Below, in pieces: positions 11,561 through 24,201 of a stretch of DNA of 64,000 bases. The notes under the pieces are model-generated. The model was not told the origin of the DNA. It worked only from the letters and a program-made list of their open reading frames with translations, and ran no database searches. The stretch covers positions 14,996,954 to 15,060,953 of the forward strand of contig ML682007.1 of the NCBI GenBank assembly GCA_007922195.1, in the 5' to 3' direction. The position numbers and the translations under genes were made by a program. Position 1 is the first letter of the stretch; each line of letters opens with the position of its first letter. The DNA comes from Podocnemis expansa (lineage: Eukaryota > Chordata > Testudines > Podocnemididae).

Positions 11561-12049
11561 GAAATTGCTTGCTTGGGGTCTCATGTCCACTGCTCACATT
11601 ACTCCCTGAAATGTATTTCATTGTGGGTAGAAGGCACATTGTGGGGAGGCAGTCATCCTCTGCTCACTCCCCGTTCCCTCTTCTCTAATGATAAAAAAAC
11701 CAGGAAAAGCTTTCCCTGCTGTTTCTCTGCTGCAGACACAACAGATGGGAACAGTGCTTCATGCAGAGAGAGGGATTAATTGAAAACTTCCCAGGACTGC
11801 AAGCTGGGGAGGAGCTATGTGGTTATGGTAAAGGGGACGGGAAAAACCAGTAGAGCTACTCTCTGACTACATGGACCTATATTAGAATTATAGGTTTCAA
11901 ACTCAGTGCTATGCCACTTGCAGGGGTGATATTAGCAGATCGAGTAACAGCTCCATTTGTTGCTCTGACAGTAGAGACACAAGCTGCAGAAGGTCGAGGT
12001 AATTGCTCGTGATGTAGTATCAGGCAAAGGCCATCTATAGCTCTGCTTC
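11561..12049. other. Unclassified sequence
   Basis: It may include the decayed interior of the MITE that starts at 11481. No coding signature was seen. Confidence 0.3.
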
Positions 12050-12134
12050 TTGGGATTTTCTCCCACAGAAGCTCATGCAATAAATAAATTTTTTAGTTGT
12101 TAAGTACCACAGGACTCCTTGTTTGTTTTGCTGT
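12050..12134 (-). repeat. SINE-like dimer, 3' half only
   Basis: The sequence runs from gggattttctcccacagaag to accacaggactccttgtttg and ends in gtttgttttgct, the same right end as the complete dimers at 39070 and 57165. It is best read as a 5'-truncated dimer, or alternatively as a monomer in minus orientation. Confidence 0.7.
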
Positions 12135-13068
12135 ATTTTGTAGTCCTCTTGTAGCATATGTTACATAATTGAAGGCCCTCCCTCTGAAGACAGCAATACT
12201 TTTTCCTCCCAGTACTTGCTTCAAACATGGATTATTTTCTAGAGCTGAACAAAAATTTTCCATAATATCTTTTTTAAAGGAAATAGCTTTTTTTTCCTAT
12301 TAGGGAAATAACTATTTGACCAAATGCCTTTTGAGAAAAAACAATCAGTGTTAACTGAAAACAATTTAAATATTCCTCAACTGAAAATTTTCAAAATAAT
12401 GTTAGAATGGAGGAAAATAAAAAATCTGCACTCCTCTTAGTTTCCTCATTTCCCCTTCTGTGGTTTGACAATAAAATTTAAATAGTAAAGAAAGGAAGAA
12501 AAGTTTAATCTTCTGAAATGGGACTGTCATGACAGGTAATGTGCCTTGGCAGTAAAGAAACTTCAGCATGTCCAGTACTCACAGTAATTTGTTTATTACA
12601 CTTGACATCAGTGAAGGGAGGTAGGGTTCCATCAAACAACTGAACAAACAATGAAAAAGATAAGAAATGTTCAGAAAATTGCTTCATACTAGCACCACAA
12701 TAGAAAAAAAATATATGAAGCACCTGAGACCTGAATCTAGGACTTGATGCTTCTTCATCCACTGAAGATAAAGGGAAATGTCTTATTGATTTACATGGGA
12801 CCAAGATCAAATCTTAAATGCTAAACTGAGGGTAGATAGTGAGTTACATTTTAAGGGCCCAGGGTCAGAGAGTGTGCTTAGGTAGTCCATTGATTTTAGA
12901 TAGAATCACTCGCGATTTACACACGGATCACTGAGCAGAATCTGACTGCAGGTTTTTAGAACATTGCATAGTAAAATATGTGCAGGCATTTTTCATGTGT
13001 GCAATTACCACTGACTTATGCTTCCATGAATTTATTTTTTTTCCAATCAGTAAATTCCCCATCTTCAG
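12135..13068. other. Unique AT-rich sequence
   Basis: No repeat was recognised. A 101-codon frame on the minus strand at 12505-12810 has no family match I can name. Confidence 0.4.
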
Positions 13069-13160
13069 GTGTCTGATGAAGTGGGATTTTCTCTCACGAA
13101 AGCTCATATGATAAATAAATGTGTTAGTCTTTAAAAGTGCCACAGGACTACTTGTTTGCT
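13069..13160 (-). repeat. SINE-like dimer, 3' half only
   Basis: Runs from gtctgatgaagtgggatttt through aaagctcatatgataaataa to ccacaggactacttgtttgc, again stopping at the common 'cttgtttg' right end. Confidence 0.75.
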
Positions 13161-14597
13161 ATGGGTAATCTGAATAACCATACTTGAAAATGACCCTGTG
13201 TAATCTGAATAGCTGTACAGCAATGTTGAAAATGACCGCCTAGATGTGTCAGAACTCATTTCTATGAGTGGGTATTATAGTTGTGTGTGATTGCCAGAAT
13301 TACCTACAGAAAGTCTCTCTGAATTCTGTATTGATGATCTGGGCCTAAAATTGAATTAAATTTTTTTTTTTAAATGCAGTCGTTCTATTCTTGTATTTTC
13401 CTTCCTGTGTACACTTTTATCTTTCAAGTTAGAACTAGCCATGATGGCAATGGTAATTCTTTCATTATTTTTTTGAAAACAGTTAATAATATTTATGTCA
13501 ACTATGTCTGAGTCTCTGTACAACTCTGCAAATATCAACATACTCTTGCTACTCTAGTTTGATCCTCTCTTGAACAACTGCTGCTAGTCAGGAAAGACAG
13601 TGAAGTGGTTTTATGCTTTGAGACAAAGTGGGACCACAATATAAAAAACAACCGGAATTTTTATTTGTGGTCCAAGCTGACGTCTTGTATCCTCGTTTTC
13701 TAATATACAGCTCCCATTCACCAGACACTCACATGTAATGATGATGGATGCCAAATAAATGCTCATAAAAATAACAACAATATTAATGCATATGGAGAGG
13801 GTAATTCTAAAATAATGGTATGAATATATATACTTCTGACTGTTTCAGCATGTATCAGTTTAGTGAATGATACAAGGCAAATGTGGCTTGTGGGAAACAT
13901 TGTGGATTAATGAACACATCAGGATGTGTGTCTGAGGGTTGAAAGAGACTGGAAAGATTTATTTTGCTGTTTGTAACTTATCCTAAGAAGATACAAGTAT
14001 GTGCATATAATGGGATTCTAAGGTAGCAGTAGCCAATATCCTTTGTTACACAATGGTAATTGCTTTACTTTGTCGCTATTCATGGACTCATTAAGTCTAC
14101 ATAAAGCAGAAGTCTGATTTTACCATATTTTGTAGTAGTTGCCTTTCCTCCATTAAAGTAATTTTCCTCAGGCTCTCTTTTAGCCAGAAGGTTCCTCTAA
14201 CTTGCAGTCTATATACCTTGTGCTCTACATTCCTGCACTTGAAGCGGTTTCAGTTACTGTATGTTCTTGATTGCATATCTCTTCATTTCCGTCAGTGTTT
14301 CATGGTTTCAGAATCAATGAGTGATGGTTCTTTCCTCCTCCAGGAAAAGTAATTTATTGAGAGGAATAAAAGAAGGCAGGGCGTCAGTTTGAGCTCAGTT
14401 ACACCAAGTTTAACTCCATTGTTACTCCACTGACCTGAAAGAGGTAGGGCCTGATTTATGCTGGTGTCAGTCAAAGCCAAAGAAGGCCCATAACGAGGGA
14501 GCTGTTTATACACTAGTAACATAAGTTAATTTCCTTGGTATTTATGGCAACCAAATCTGACTGAGTGATTTTGCTGAGTAAAAAAGCTTAACTATGG
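13161..14597. other. Unique non-coding sequence
   Basis: No repeat or exon was recognised. The segment 14380-14470 contains degenerate forms of the dispersed motif (gggcctgatttatgctggtg). Confidence 0.4.
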
Positions 14598-14829
14598 AGA
14601 ATTAAGTTGGACATTTGGAAAAAATTCCTGACTACCGGGGTGATTAATTACTGCAATAAATTGCTTAGGCAGGTTGTGGTATCTCCATCACTGGAAGTTT
14701 TAAAAGCAGGTTAGAGTTAGACAAACACCTGTCAGGGAAGGTTTAAGAGGGTATTTGGTCCTGACATGAGTGCAGGCACTGGACTTGATGACCTCTCATG
14801 GTTCCTTCCAGTTTTTGTGGTTCTATGAA
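14598..14829 (+). mobile_element. CR1 LINE 3' end
   Basis: About 230 bp of CR1 3' sequence, starting in the ORF2 C-terminus (attaagttggacatttggaa) and ending in gacctctcatggttccttcc...gttctatga. It is closely related to the copies at 3729 and 24202, and severely 5'-truncated. Confidence 0.9.
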
Positions 14830-15810
14830 ATCTGCTACCAATGCATCACAGTTACTACCATATACTGTAGTTCTAAATCAGACACTGACTTATCAGGAGT
14901 AGCTACCAGTTAGTCAGAAGACAAACTGATGATTCAAGAGCCTTTTCAGGGAAATGATTCTTCAAGCCTACATCAGAGATCTCTTGCCTGCAGTAGCCAG
15001 GGTCAGTCCATATTTTCTTCTATATCAACCATCTACTTTTACATTCTACAAATAAGTTCAGTAAACACATATGATTTCAGTCTATGTGGATAAAATGGAG
15101 TGTGTTTCATGGGGAAAATGATGGGGAGGACAAGACTTTTGGAGGAACTAGATTTTGCCTCATTTGAATGTTGTGCTTGTAGTTTAGCCCATCTTCTGTG
15201 ACATGCCCGTCTTATTTTTGTCCTATTTCTTTGATTACAACAAAGAAAGCATGCAAGAAGTTGGATATTTGTTACCTCTTCCATTGAACTTCACCTTACC
15301 AGTGTGGCGTCTCTGCACATTTGGACTGAAGCACAACACACTTATTGCTGTGTACCATACAGAGACTTGCAGGATCAAAAGCAAGAGTGCAACAAAATCA
15401 TCAAAACTCTTCACACTCCTTCCAGAAAAGGGAAAACACAATAGGGCAAGTCCCATAGTTTTTATTCAGACAAAGTCCCACGGGGAGCGTGAATAAAATG
15501 TGAGTGAGGGATGAGCATGACAGGATTCGATAAGGTATAAATTGTGTCAATTTGCTTGTCAATGACCTTCCAGACATTACTGCGGATTTACATTGCTATA
15601 AAAGAGATTAGAATCTTTCTCATCATGTTTAAAAAGAGCCCTTTAAATTATATCTAGATGGACAGATGCAGTGATGGGTGTGGTACTGCAGCCTGAACGA
15701 AATGAAATACGTCCAGCTCCTTTGGAGGTCTGCACAAACAAGCATCTATATTCAAAGGAAGCCTCTAACCTAAAACACAAGTCATCCTTCTTTATTATCG
15801 CCTGTCTCTT
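14830..15810. other. Unique non-coding sequence
   Basis: Two open frames (97 codons plus at 15203-15496 and 81 codons minus at 15039-15284) overlap in opposite directions. Neither resembles a known protein. Confidence 0.4.
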
Positions 15811-15823
15811 CTACTTCTGTCTG

Positions 15824-16038
15824 GTTCCAAAGGGGTAGCCGTGTTGGTCTAGTTCAGCAAAACAAACAAGGAGTTCTGTGACACTTAAAGACCAACAAAT
15901 TTATTTATCACATTTATTTTCCTCCCATTCTGTAAGTTTTCCCTCTTCAAAGCGTCTAAGTGAGATTTTTATTCCACAAGTGCTCATGCGATAAGTAAAT
16001 TTGTTAGTGTTTAAGTACCACAGGCCTCCTTGTTTGTT
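15824..16038 (+). mobile_element. SINE-like head-to-head inverted dimer with 13-bp duplication
   Basis: The left half begins gttccaaaggggtagccgtg and runs to about 15920. The right half is its inverted copy, ending cctccttgtttgtt. The pair is flanked by a direct repeat, ctacttctgtctg at 15811-15823 and ctaattctgtctg at 16039-16051 (12 of 13 identical). The duplication surrounds both halves, so they were inserted together. The centre has diverged. Confidence 0.8.
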
Positions 16039-16158
16039 CTAATTCTGTCTGAGTCCCTAAGGTATGAAAAAGGCAGGTTCCTTTTTAGTATGTGACTGTT
16101 GAAAATTGGGATCTGGATTCGTAGGGGATCTGGATTCAGGGTAGGAGGGTGAGGTCAC

Positions 16159-16327
16159 CAGGGGCGTTGCTGGCACTGGGCTTACAGGGCTCAAGTCCAG
16201 AATCTCAGTGCCCGAGCCCTGAGTCTGCTGCTTGGCTGCCCACGGCAGCGGCTGCAGCAGCAGCACGTGAACCCCACGCCTCAGCATGCTGAGCCCAGGG
16301 TCTTTTCCTGGGCCAGCAGCGCTCCTG
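16159..16327. mobile_element. GC-rich hAT-type MITE, perfect 8-bp duplication
   Basis: Left end caggggcgttgctggc and right end gccagcagcgctcctg are inverted repeats with two differences. Both sides carry gaggtcac (16151-16158 and 16328-16335), an exact 8-bp duplication. The 169-bp interior is far more GC-rich than its surroundings and includes a CAG/CTG-like run at about 16250-16266. An open frame across it on the minus strand (16057-16335) is a by-product of this composition. Confidence 0.85.
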
Positions 16328-16335
16328 GAGGTCAC

Positions 16336-18109
16336 ACTGAGAAATAACTCTCATTGCATAAAGATTCAGACCTATACAATAACAGTGAATGTGAATGGCT
16401 TCATAAAGGTGTATTGCATGCAGGTCACATCATAGTAAAAGAAATATATTATACTGGTAGGAAAACAAGCAATGTGTCAGTTAGTCACAAAGGAGATGGA
16501 AATATAGGCACTTGGTACAGGCAAGTCTGTATAATAAAATAGAATTAAGAGTGTAATACTTTTCCATTGTGTCATTTCAGCAAGAGTATCCAACTTGGCC
16601 CTATAAAGAACCAAGGACAAAGAATAAATGGAACAGAGGAAACCTGTTTTTAGATCTATGCTGTGCATTGAGTGTATAATACACTGGCTTAGTCTGTGTC
16701 ATTCTGAGTAGTACCTTTAACTCAAGAGGTGAAAGCCTATGCTTTTGAAACTGGATCCAAAGCACACTGAAGTCAATGGAAAGACTTACTAATTTCAGTT
16801 GCCTTTGGATCAAACATTTGTTGTTACAGGTCCCAAGTTTTACCCTAGGTGATAAAACATTTGGGAGCTTTCTTTCTTTCTAGACATCTCCATTTATAGT
16901 CCTGTATCGATTTCCATACACAGTATGTTATAGTCAGAGGTGGCTTGCAATGCAAATTTTCTCAGAGTTTGGGCTGTTTGGATCACCATAGAAACAGGAT
17001 CCACTTGCAGACTTTGAAACTAAATATAAATTTTTTGCAAGTCCTGGGTCATTGTAGCAAAAGGAACCAGTCACAAGGAACTGATTTAGAGCCACATTTC
17101 CTTAATTTCAAGAGTGCTTGTTGGGGAAAGTGGAGGGATCTCACTTCTAGAAGTAACGTAGCAGGTAGTAATTAAGAAAGATGTCAGAACATTAAAGATG
17201 TCTCCACTGTATGACATCCCTTGCTGACCTTAGTACAGCCATATTGTATACCTAGCACATAAAGAATGCTTTTTTAGAAGTTTTCTCCTTGACCAACTCA
17301 GCCTCACAGAGAGTAGGTTGAAGATGTCTGTAACAGAGCTCAGTGATAGCAAAACATATTTGATACTCTGATAATCCACTGATCTTGCCTCATGCACATG
17401 AGATCTACATGCTGTCTTGTTTTATGGAGCTTCCTTGCTGAAGAAGCTATAGTGTAGCAAACCCTGACCTAGTGACAATTTTACGTCCTGACCCATATTG
17501 CAGTGCAAAGAGCTAATAATATCAATCCAACACTCTCTCCTTCTGCTTCACTGATCTCTAATATGGAAAGCTAATGGGATGTAGATATAAAGTTTCATCA
17601 AGATGTGAATGTATAGTAATATGCATAAGTATTGGTGTATAATTCTGTCTTTGTTTAGCCACGCTAATTTCCATTTGCTCTCTGTCACAGTGAAATATCA
17701 CTTCTGTATCTAATCCTGCATGTATGGATTTTTGGAGTGGCAATTAAATTATATGCAATTCTTTGATTACACAATTTCTACTGGCTGCTTCATTCTCCAC
17801 CTTGTCTTTGATGGCTCAGAAGTATTACAGGGAGAAAGAACTGCACATTCAGGGAATTTTCTCAAAACCTGATGATTGTTAATTTTCTCATTGATTTATT
17901 ACTTTTAGGCCTCCCCTCTATGACAAGTTCAGAGGCCACAGGGTCACATCATAGAGAAGGTAATGGGGATTGTAGATTATAATGTTTATAATGCATGTGC
18001 CAATGACAAATGGCAACTTCCATGCCACCTCAGGAGAAAAACACTAAAATTTGCTTCGTTTTGCCACAGTGACATCAACGTAGTTTCAATCATTTTAAAG
18101 ATTTAGTGA
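16336..18109. other. Unique sequence with one palindromic dispersed motif
   Basis: At 16753-16811 the sequence reads ggatccaaagcacactgaag...ttcagttgcctttggatc, an imperfect inverted repeat that recurs across the window (see findings). The rest is unrecognised. Confidence 0.4.
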
Positions 18110-18590
18110 TTCTCTTATTTTTAATTCATTTTGCATATTATTTTTCCTTTGGTTGCAGAGTTCTGCACTGTAATTATCTTGTATTTTGATTTGATGACCT
18201 TATTTTATTAGTTAAGATGTGTTAATTACTCTAGTTGCTGTGTGTGTTGATAATTGCTCCATATTACGATAATAGTTTCAAGATCATGAATAATATGTCA
18301 GACCTCATCTTCTGAGCCATTATTAATTTGTATTGTAAACTGCAGAAGAGTTTAAACTCATTTTAAGTTTCCCTTTGTGGTGTAGAGATAATATAATGGG
18401 TGTGATAAAAGCGATAAAATTCCCATCTCCAGTCCTCTTTAGATTTCACAACAAATGTCTAATTATTTTCCCTACAATCTGACCCATTCTGAACTTTGTT
18501 AATTTGTGATATAAAAATCCAATTTCCTGTTAATATTTCTAAAATATGTTAATAAACTGCTCATAAAAATTAAAACCACATACAAGATAA
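18110..18590. promoter_or_regulatory. Candidate conserved non-coding element (TAAT/GATA-rich)
   Basis: A 480-bp AT-rich tract with many homeodomain-type TAAT(T/G) cores (ctgtaattatctt, ttattagtt, gttaattactctag, tctaattattttcc) and GATA-like strings (gagataat, gcgataaaat). No repeat signature is visible. It looks like developmental enhancer sequence, but conservation cannot be judged from one genome. Confidence 0.25.
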
Positions 18591-19067
18591 ACATATAATG
18601 GGCCAGCTCCTGAAGTCCCTAACTGCTGCTAAATCATGGCATTGACACAAAACCTGCAGTGTTGTGCTACTGCAGAAGAAAACTCAGCACTAGAGAAAAC
18701 AGCCTACTTGCCACGTCTTTCGACAGCAGTTGATGGGAGATATGCAAGGTATGTAATGTACCTTGTGTATCTTCCAACAGCTCTCTAACTCATTCCTACT
18801 GATTTAAAGTGAGCCTACCACAAATGCCTTGTGGTCTGCTTTCGGCAACTCAGTTCCGGGGCTGGAGTTGCTGTGATGACTTCCGGAGCAATTCAGTGGG
18901 TTTATAGTCACTGCTGAATCACACCCGGAAGGTTGCACTGATGGCAGCAATTTTGCTGCCATCAGTATAAACATACCTGCTTTTGTTTCTCCTCTTTCCC
19001 TCAGGGGACATAGCATCAGACAATACATGGCATTGTGTACTTACACTGGTGCATCTATATTGTAGAG

Positions 19068-19254
19068 TAAGGGTCTCAAACTTGCAACCTGCAGGCCACA
19101 TGTGTCCCCTGAAGTTATTTCCTGCAGCCTGCAACAACACTATTGTTACCAATATTTGCAATATCATTGTATGAAAAGGTTTCAGTGGTGTGGCCCTTAG
19201 GCATATGTACAGTTCTCATGCAGCCCGCAGGGTGATTTGAGTTTGAGACCCCTG
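19068..19254. mobile_element. hAT-like non-autonomous element
   Basis: Left end taagggtctcaaacttgcaa and right end gagtttgagacccctg are clear inverted repeats of the CAGGGGTCTCAAACTC kind, with gcaggcc and cagcccgcaggg inside. The 8-bp flanks (ttgtagag and tgagccat) do not match, so either the duplication has decayed or the borders are slightly off. Confidence 0.65.
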
Positions 19255-19383
19255 TGAGCCATTGCCCATTCTTCACCCATCACCACTCAGGAAAATCTTT
19301 TGAGTAGAAGTTGGGATATTATGTTACCTCTACATTTGGCATTGATGTTATGGAATACTGTTTGCATTCTGCTATCTGCAGTT

Positions 19384-19862
19384 CAACAGGGATGTTGAGA
19401 AATTGCCAAGGGTTCAGAGAACTGCCTCCAGAACAAGTAAAGAATTAGAATTAGAAAATATGCCTTGTAGTCAATGACTCAATCTATTTGGCTTAACAAA
19501 AAGAAGAAAAGGGGCAGGCTGCAAGTACTTACATGTGGAACAAATATTCGATAACAGGCTCTTCAGTCTAAGACAAAGATATAGCAAGATCCAGTGGCTG
19601 GAAGTTAAAGCTAGACAAATTCAGACTGAACACAAGGCAAAAATTTTTAACAGTGAAGATGCTTAAGCATTGGAACAATTTTTCAAAGGTTGTGTGGATT
19701 GTCTATCATGAGCAATTGTAAAATCAAGATTAGATTCTTTTTTTAAAAAAGGCTCAAGTTAAAATATTGATTATTTTGCAGACATTTTCTGTCCCTCTTT
19801 TATGCAAAAGGTCAAATTAGATGATCACAACAGCCCCTTTATACCTTGGAATTAATCTATAA
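19384..19862 (+). mobile_element. Older CR1 LINE 3' end
   Basis: Colinear with a diverged CR1 subfamily. Diagnostic stretches include cttaacaaaaagaagaaaag, ctggaagttaaagctagaca, a ttttaacagtgaag segment and a terminal tcaaattagatgatcacaac. It is more decayed than the 3729 and 14598 copies, with many frame breaks. Confidence 0.8.
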
Positions 19863-22800
19863 ACCAGGGGGATGGGTGGAGGCACAAAGTCAAGACTTTT
19901 CCCATTCTCCTCCCCTTCCTGGATTTATCTGCTCTGTGAAGGCTGTTTTCCTTCCTTCCCATGCAGCTACCTCTCAAGCCTTTTAAGGGGAGATAGGGGT
20001 AAGCAAGATGTGCCAAGTTCTTGTCCTCACTTTTTAGTCAGTGCAAATTCTTACTGAATCCATTCATCATCATGCACAGAGACAAATTTGGGATTCTTTA
20101 TTTAATTTTTACTCAACTATTACTCAGGCAGGATCCCAGAATTTGGCCCTGTAAAATTTTTTTAAAAATAAGATATTTTGTACAGAAACATAAAATAAAA
20201 ACAGCGGCCCTGATCCAGCTTCCACAGAAGCTAATAGGAATTTTTGACTGACTTAAGTGGGCTTTGGACCTTCAGCAGTGAGTAGCAAGTTCATTAAAAT
20301 CAATGGTGTTTGATCAGTGTGTCATATTCTGCTCTAATTTATTTTCTTAGATCTTATATAGTAAAATACAAAAACTCATTTTTTCTCCAGTTGTCTTTTT
20401 CTGAATTATTTGTGCACTCAGACATGGGAAATTAACAAAGTCAGCTCTCTTGGCACAAATTTATTTGTGATTTTCCAGTGGTTTCTATAGATCTACTCCA
20501 AATTGACACAGATGTAAGGGAGAGTTGAACTTGTCCTAAGATACACCATAGTGAAACTGCCACAACAAAAATCCTATCAAATGTCTCCTTACTTACATTA
20601 ATAATAATTTCCTGGAGTATTACCCCTCCCGACCACACCCCCTTAAACAATCTAATGTCCTTTGCGCCATTTACACTCTTTTAAAAAGTTTTTTTGCATA
20701 TACTATGTTTGGATAACAAAACAAGATTGGCCACTTAACTGGTTTGTATTCAGTTTAATTTCTGGACCTTCTGAACTAGCAGAATGCTGTGTATTTTATT
20801 GCATCAGAATTTCAGTAACTGCATGGGAAAGTTTACATTTAAAACCAAACATTATTTGCACTACAACATGATTTTTTAAATATTTTTAAGGAAGGGAAAT
20901 TATTTTAATAATTTTAAATGGGAGAGAGGAATTGCTATACCAAATCAATTTAGTAGAGCATATAATCTAGATAATTTCTTTGACAGTGGCCAATACTAGA
21001 TACTATTGGGAAGATGCAGGAAACCTTGCAACAGGTTTTTGTAAAAACACTTACCTACAGAGCAAGTCTTTCTAATCCCTATTAATAAAAGGTAGGTTTA
21101 TGTCTTGAAGCATGGAGGTTTATACTCTTGTGTAATTTATTTTAAGTCTTGCTATTGTAATTATGGCAGTCCCATTATTATAAATGTTCAATCTGCTCTG
21201 CTGATTCCTATTAAGTTGTTGGCCTCAGTGATACCTTGTGACAATGAAATCCACAAGCTACATACATATTGTGTGAAAAAGTATTTCATTATTTTATATA
21301 GACCCTAAAATCTGGGCTTATATTACTTGTCAATTGTCCCTTGGAAAAACAAATTAAATGTTTTAGAGGCAGCTTCTAAAAAATGGATATGGGAAGATAC
21401 CTATTATTTCACCTTTCTTGTACACTTCAGTCCTTTTTTAAAGGTCAAAACAGAATGGCATAGAAGAAGGCAAATCCATTGCAAGGCAACATTTACAGAA
21501 ATTATGTATCACTTCTGAAAATATGCACTGAATGAACTTACTGTACAGTGCCTGAGCTAACAAACAGGAAGAGAGAAAAGAAAAAAAACCAAAGAAACGT
21601 TAATAATTGTTTGAGTAGGAGTTAATTAACCTGCATGAATTTAGTTAAATAGGCATTCAACATTTTACCTAGAGTATACACTGTCTTCGTTTTTCATTTA
21701 TATGCAAAATTGTTCCGTGTTCTATCTGTGCATACTACTTTGGGATTTTTATTAACTGCAGGGTTTTCATTAACTGCTTATAATTAAATCTTTATGAACT
21801 GCAGTGTATATCACATTTCTATAAAATACTGAAAATGGAAAGCAGATCTAGTTTTTGGATGCAAGAAAGTAGGTTATGGGACTGGTGGCTGGTGTTTATT
21901 GTAGTACTGCACCATGTTACTTTTCTTTACTCTTTGAATGCCACAGAATAACTCTTACCCTTCATTCTTGAACACTTTCAGTTCTGGAGCACCAGAGGTA
22001 TTGGGGAGTCTTTGTATGGAAATATTTTCATGACTGTTCCCCATTGGTGAGGCTATTCCTTAATTCCTATTAGCATCAGAATCAAGAGAGATCTTGTCTG
22101 GGGAGAAGCATCTGTTGAGAAGAACTAAAATAAACACATAAGGTAAATTTATCCTTCGACAACCTAGATGAACATGAAATGAGAGAGAGAAAACCAGTCT
22201 AGCTTCTTTTATGGAAAACTGTGCGTCTCTAATCTACTAGAATTTTTTGAGTGTGTCAGCAACACAGTCAAAGAAGAAGACCCAGCTGATATAAGTTATT
22301 TGCCTGTTCAAAAAGCCTCTAACAAAATCCAGCACAAGAGACTAGTGCAGAAATTGTTTGCTCACAGGTGATCAAGTAAAATACCTTCATGCATCTGGAA
22401 CTGACTGAGACAACCTTCTTGTGGGACAATAAGAGTGAAGAGACTAGCAACCTCTGTCTTCTGGCTGATGTCTCACTCTGAATGCAGGTGAAAGTGGTAC
22501 ACTATGGTGAGTACCAAGCAAAAATGGATGAGGAGGGGGACAGAATTCATACATGCAATCCCTTGGGAGACAAAGGACTTCAGCCCACCTCCTGTAGAGC
22601 TGCTACAAAGCTTAGGCTGGAACATCAGTTATTAATGCTTTTGACCTTATATGAGGTGTTAGGACCATGGGATCTGGGTTAGAAATGCTGGATCAGTGCA
22701 GCTGCAAAGCCTGTGATCCCACTCCCAAACCTCTGCTGCATGCCAGCCTGATCAAGATCAGTGTGATACCTTTTTTGGTGGTTTGTAGGGAGTGCGGAGT

Positions 22801-24162
22801 CTGTTCTAACATGGCCTACCTATGTACAATGCCATTACAATATTAACAGCTAAATAGCCAGTTTCACTTTATATGAAGTTGGCAGCTGGAAGTGTTAAAT
22901 TCCATTATAGTTAGTGCTTGTCCTGAAATGGTGAGCTTTGATTGCTGCCACAAGTCATACAAAATATGCACATCATAGAAAGCAAGCAACACAAGTCACA
23001 CTACAATAGCAAACATCTCTGGGTATGTATTGCTATTTTTCTCTGATTTACACCATCTATCATGGTGTGGACTATCTCGTCATGGGTAATGTAGTGTTTA
23101 GCATCTGCCCTATTAAATTTCATTGTTGGTGTTCGTAGTTCAGACTAATAAAATAAATTGGAAATAGTTGTGGCATAGAACTTGCAGGGCCATAAAATAC
23201 AGGAGACACGATAGATTTGATCAACAACATAAAATGGTCTTCATCAAACTATTTCCTTGGAGAAGTCTGGTTGTAAATATTCTTCATCTACCCATGTTCA
23301 GTAATGCAGTATCACGCTCCTCAGGGAAGTGATTCTTTTTGCCAAGGGAGCTGACTTTGTTGATTTCCCATGTTTGGGTGTGCAAATAATTCAGAAGAAA
23401 ATGGGGAAAAAAATGAGTCTTCATATTTTACCATGAAAAATATCCTAAGAAGAAAAAAAAGGCCCTCAGCACCAGTCAATAACTTATCCCACTGAATCTG
23501 TGGAGAACTAGCAGATTGTGTTCACAAAAATGCAGCTTTTATTTCCTTCCTCCACTCCATAACTGAGGTAAAATACTGCATCCAGTGTACCAGGCAGTAA
23601 TCAAGTTTTTTTTCCTTTTTTTTTTTTTTTAATTTACCAGGATTTGGTTAATGTCCAAAATTTAGTGAGAACGTCTGAGAAACAAGGAAGACTGAATAAA
23701 AAAAGTCAGAAGCAAAATTCATTCTTTGTTTGGTATGGTGAAATGGTTTGTTCTATATATAGGCAGAGAATTAAGCCATCCAATCTTCATTTATTTGTGA
23801 AAGCAAAGTTCATTATAGCTTGATTATACCTGTCAGAGCTCAATCGTCATGGTGGTAACTTTGGACTTTTTGGCCAGGAATAACTTTTGTCTTCTGAATT
23901 GGGTACTGGGTGTTTGTTTAAACAATGGAAGCAATACATTGATTTCGCCTATTTTGGTCTTTCTAATATGTGATAAAATGTTAATTTTTAGGAATTTGGA
24001 CAGAAGTCTCAGCTGTTATAAATCAGTTTACTCCTTTGATACCACTGGAACCACACTGATTAACTCCTACTGAGAATTTCTCCATAGGATTTTGTGGATT
24101 TTCTGTGGGGTGGATCTTTTTATGAGTAATAATAAAGAGTCCTTTGCAAATATTTATTTAAT
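19863..24162. other. Long unique stretch
   Basis: More than 4 kb with no recognised exon and almost no recognisable repeat, apart from a T-run at about 23607-23631 and a degenerate dispersed motif at 20210-20310. This is the largest repeat-poor block of the window. Several AT-rich sub-stretches (20880-20970, 21600-21830) could be regulatory, but nothing specific supports that. Confidence 0.4.
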
Positions 24163-24201
24163 AGTCTTCAGAGCATCCCTGTGAAATGGATAAATATTAT
24201 T
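24163..24201 (-). repeat. MIR SINE, 3' part (split by CR1)
   Basis: cagagcatccctgtgaaatg followed by gataaatattatta matches the reverse complement of the 3' region of MIR (ccctgtgaggtag...tattatta type). The other part is at 25662-25740, beyond the CR1 insertion. Confidence 0.55.

Noticed and set aside
16057..16335. 92-codon minus-strand frame
   Set aside because: It mostly covers the GC-rich hAT element at 16159-16327 and has no protein signature.
19068..19254. Tc1/mariner interpretation of the inverted ends
   Set aside because: The termini are of the CAGGGG...CCCCTG type and no TA duplication borders them; hAT fits better despite the lost duplication.
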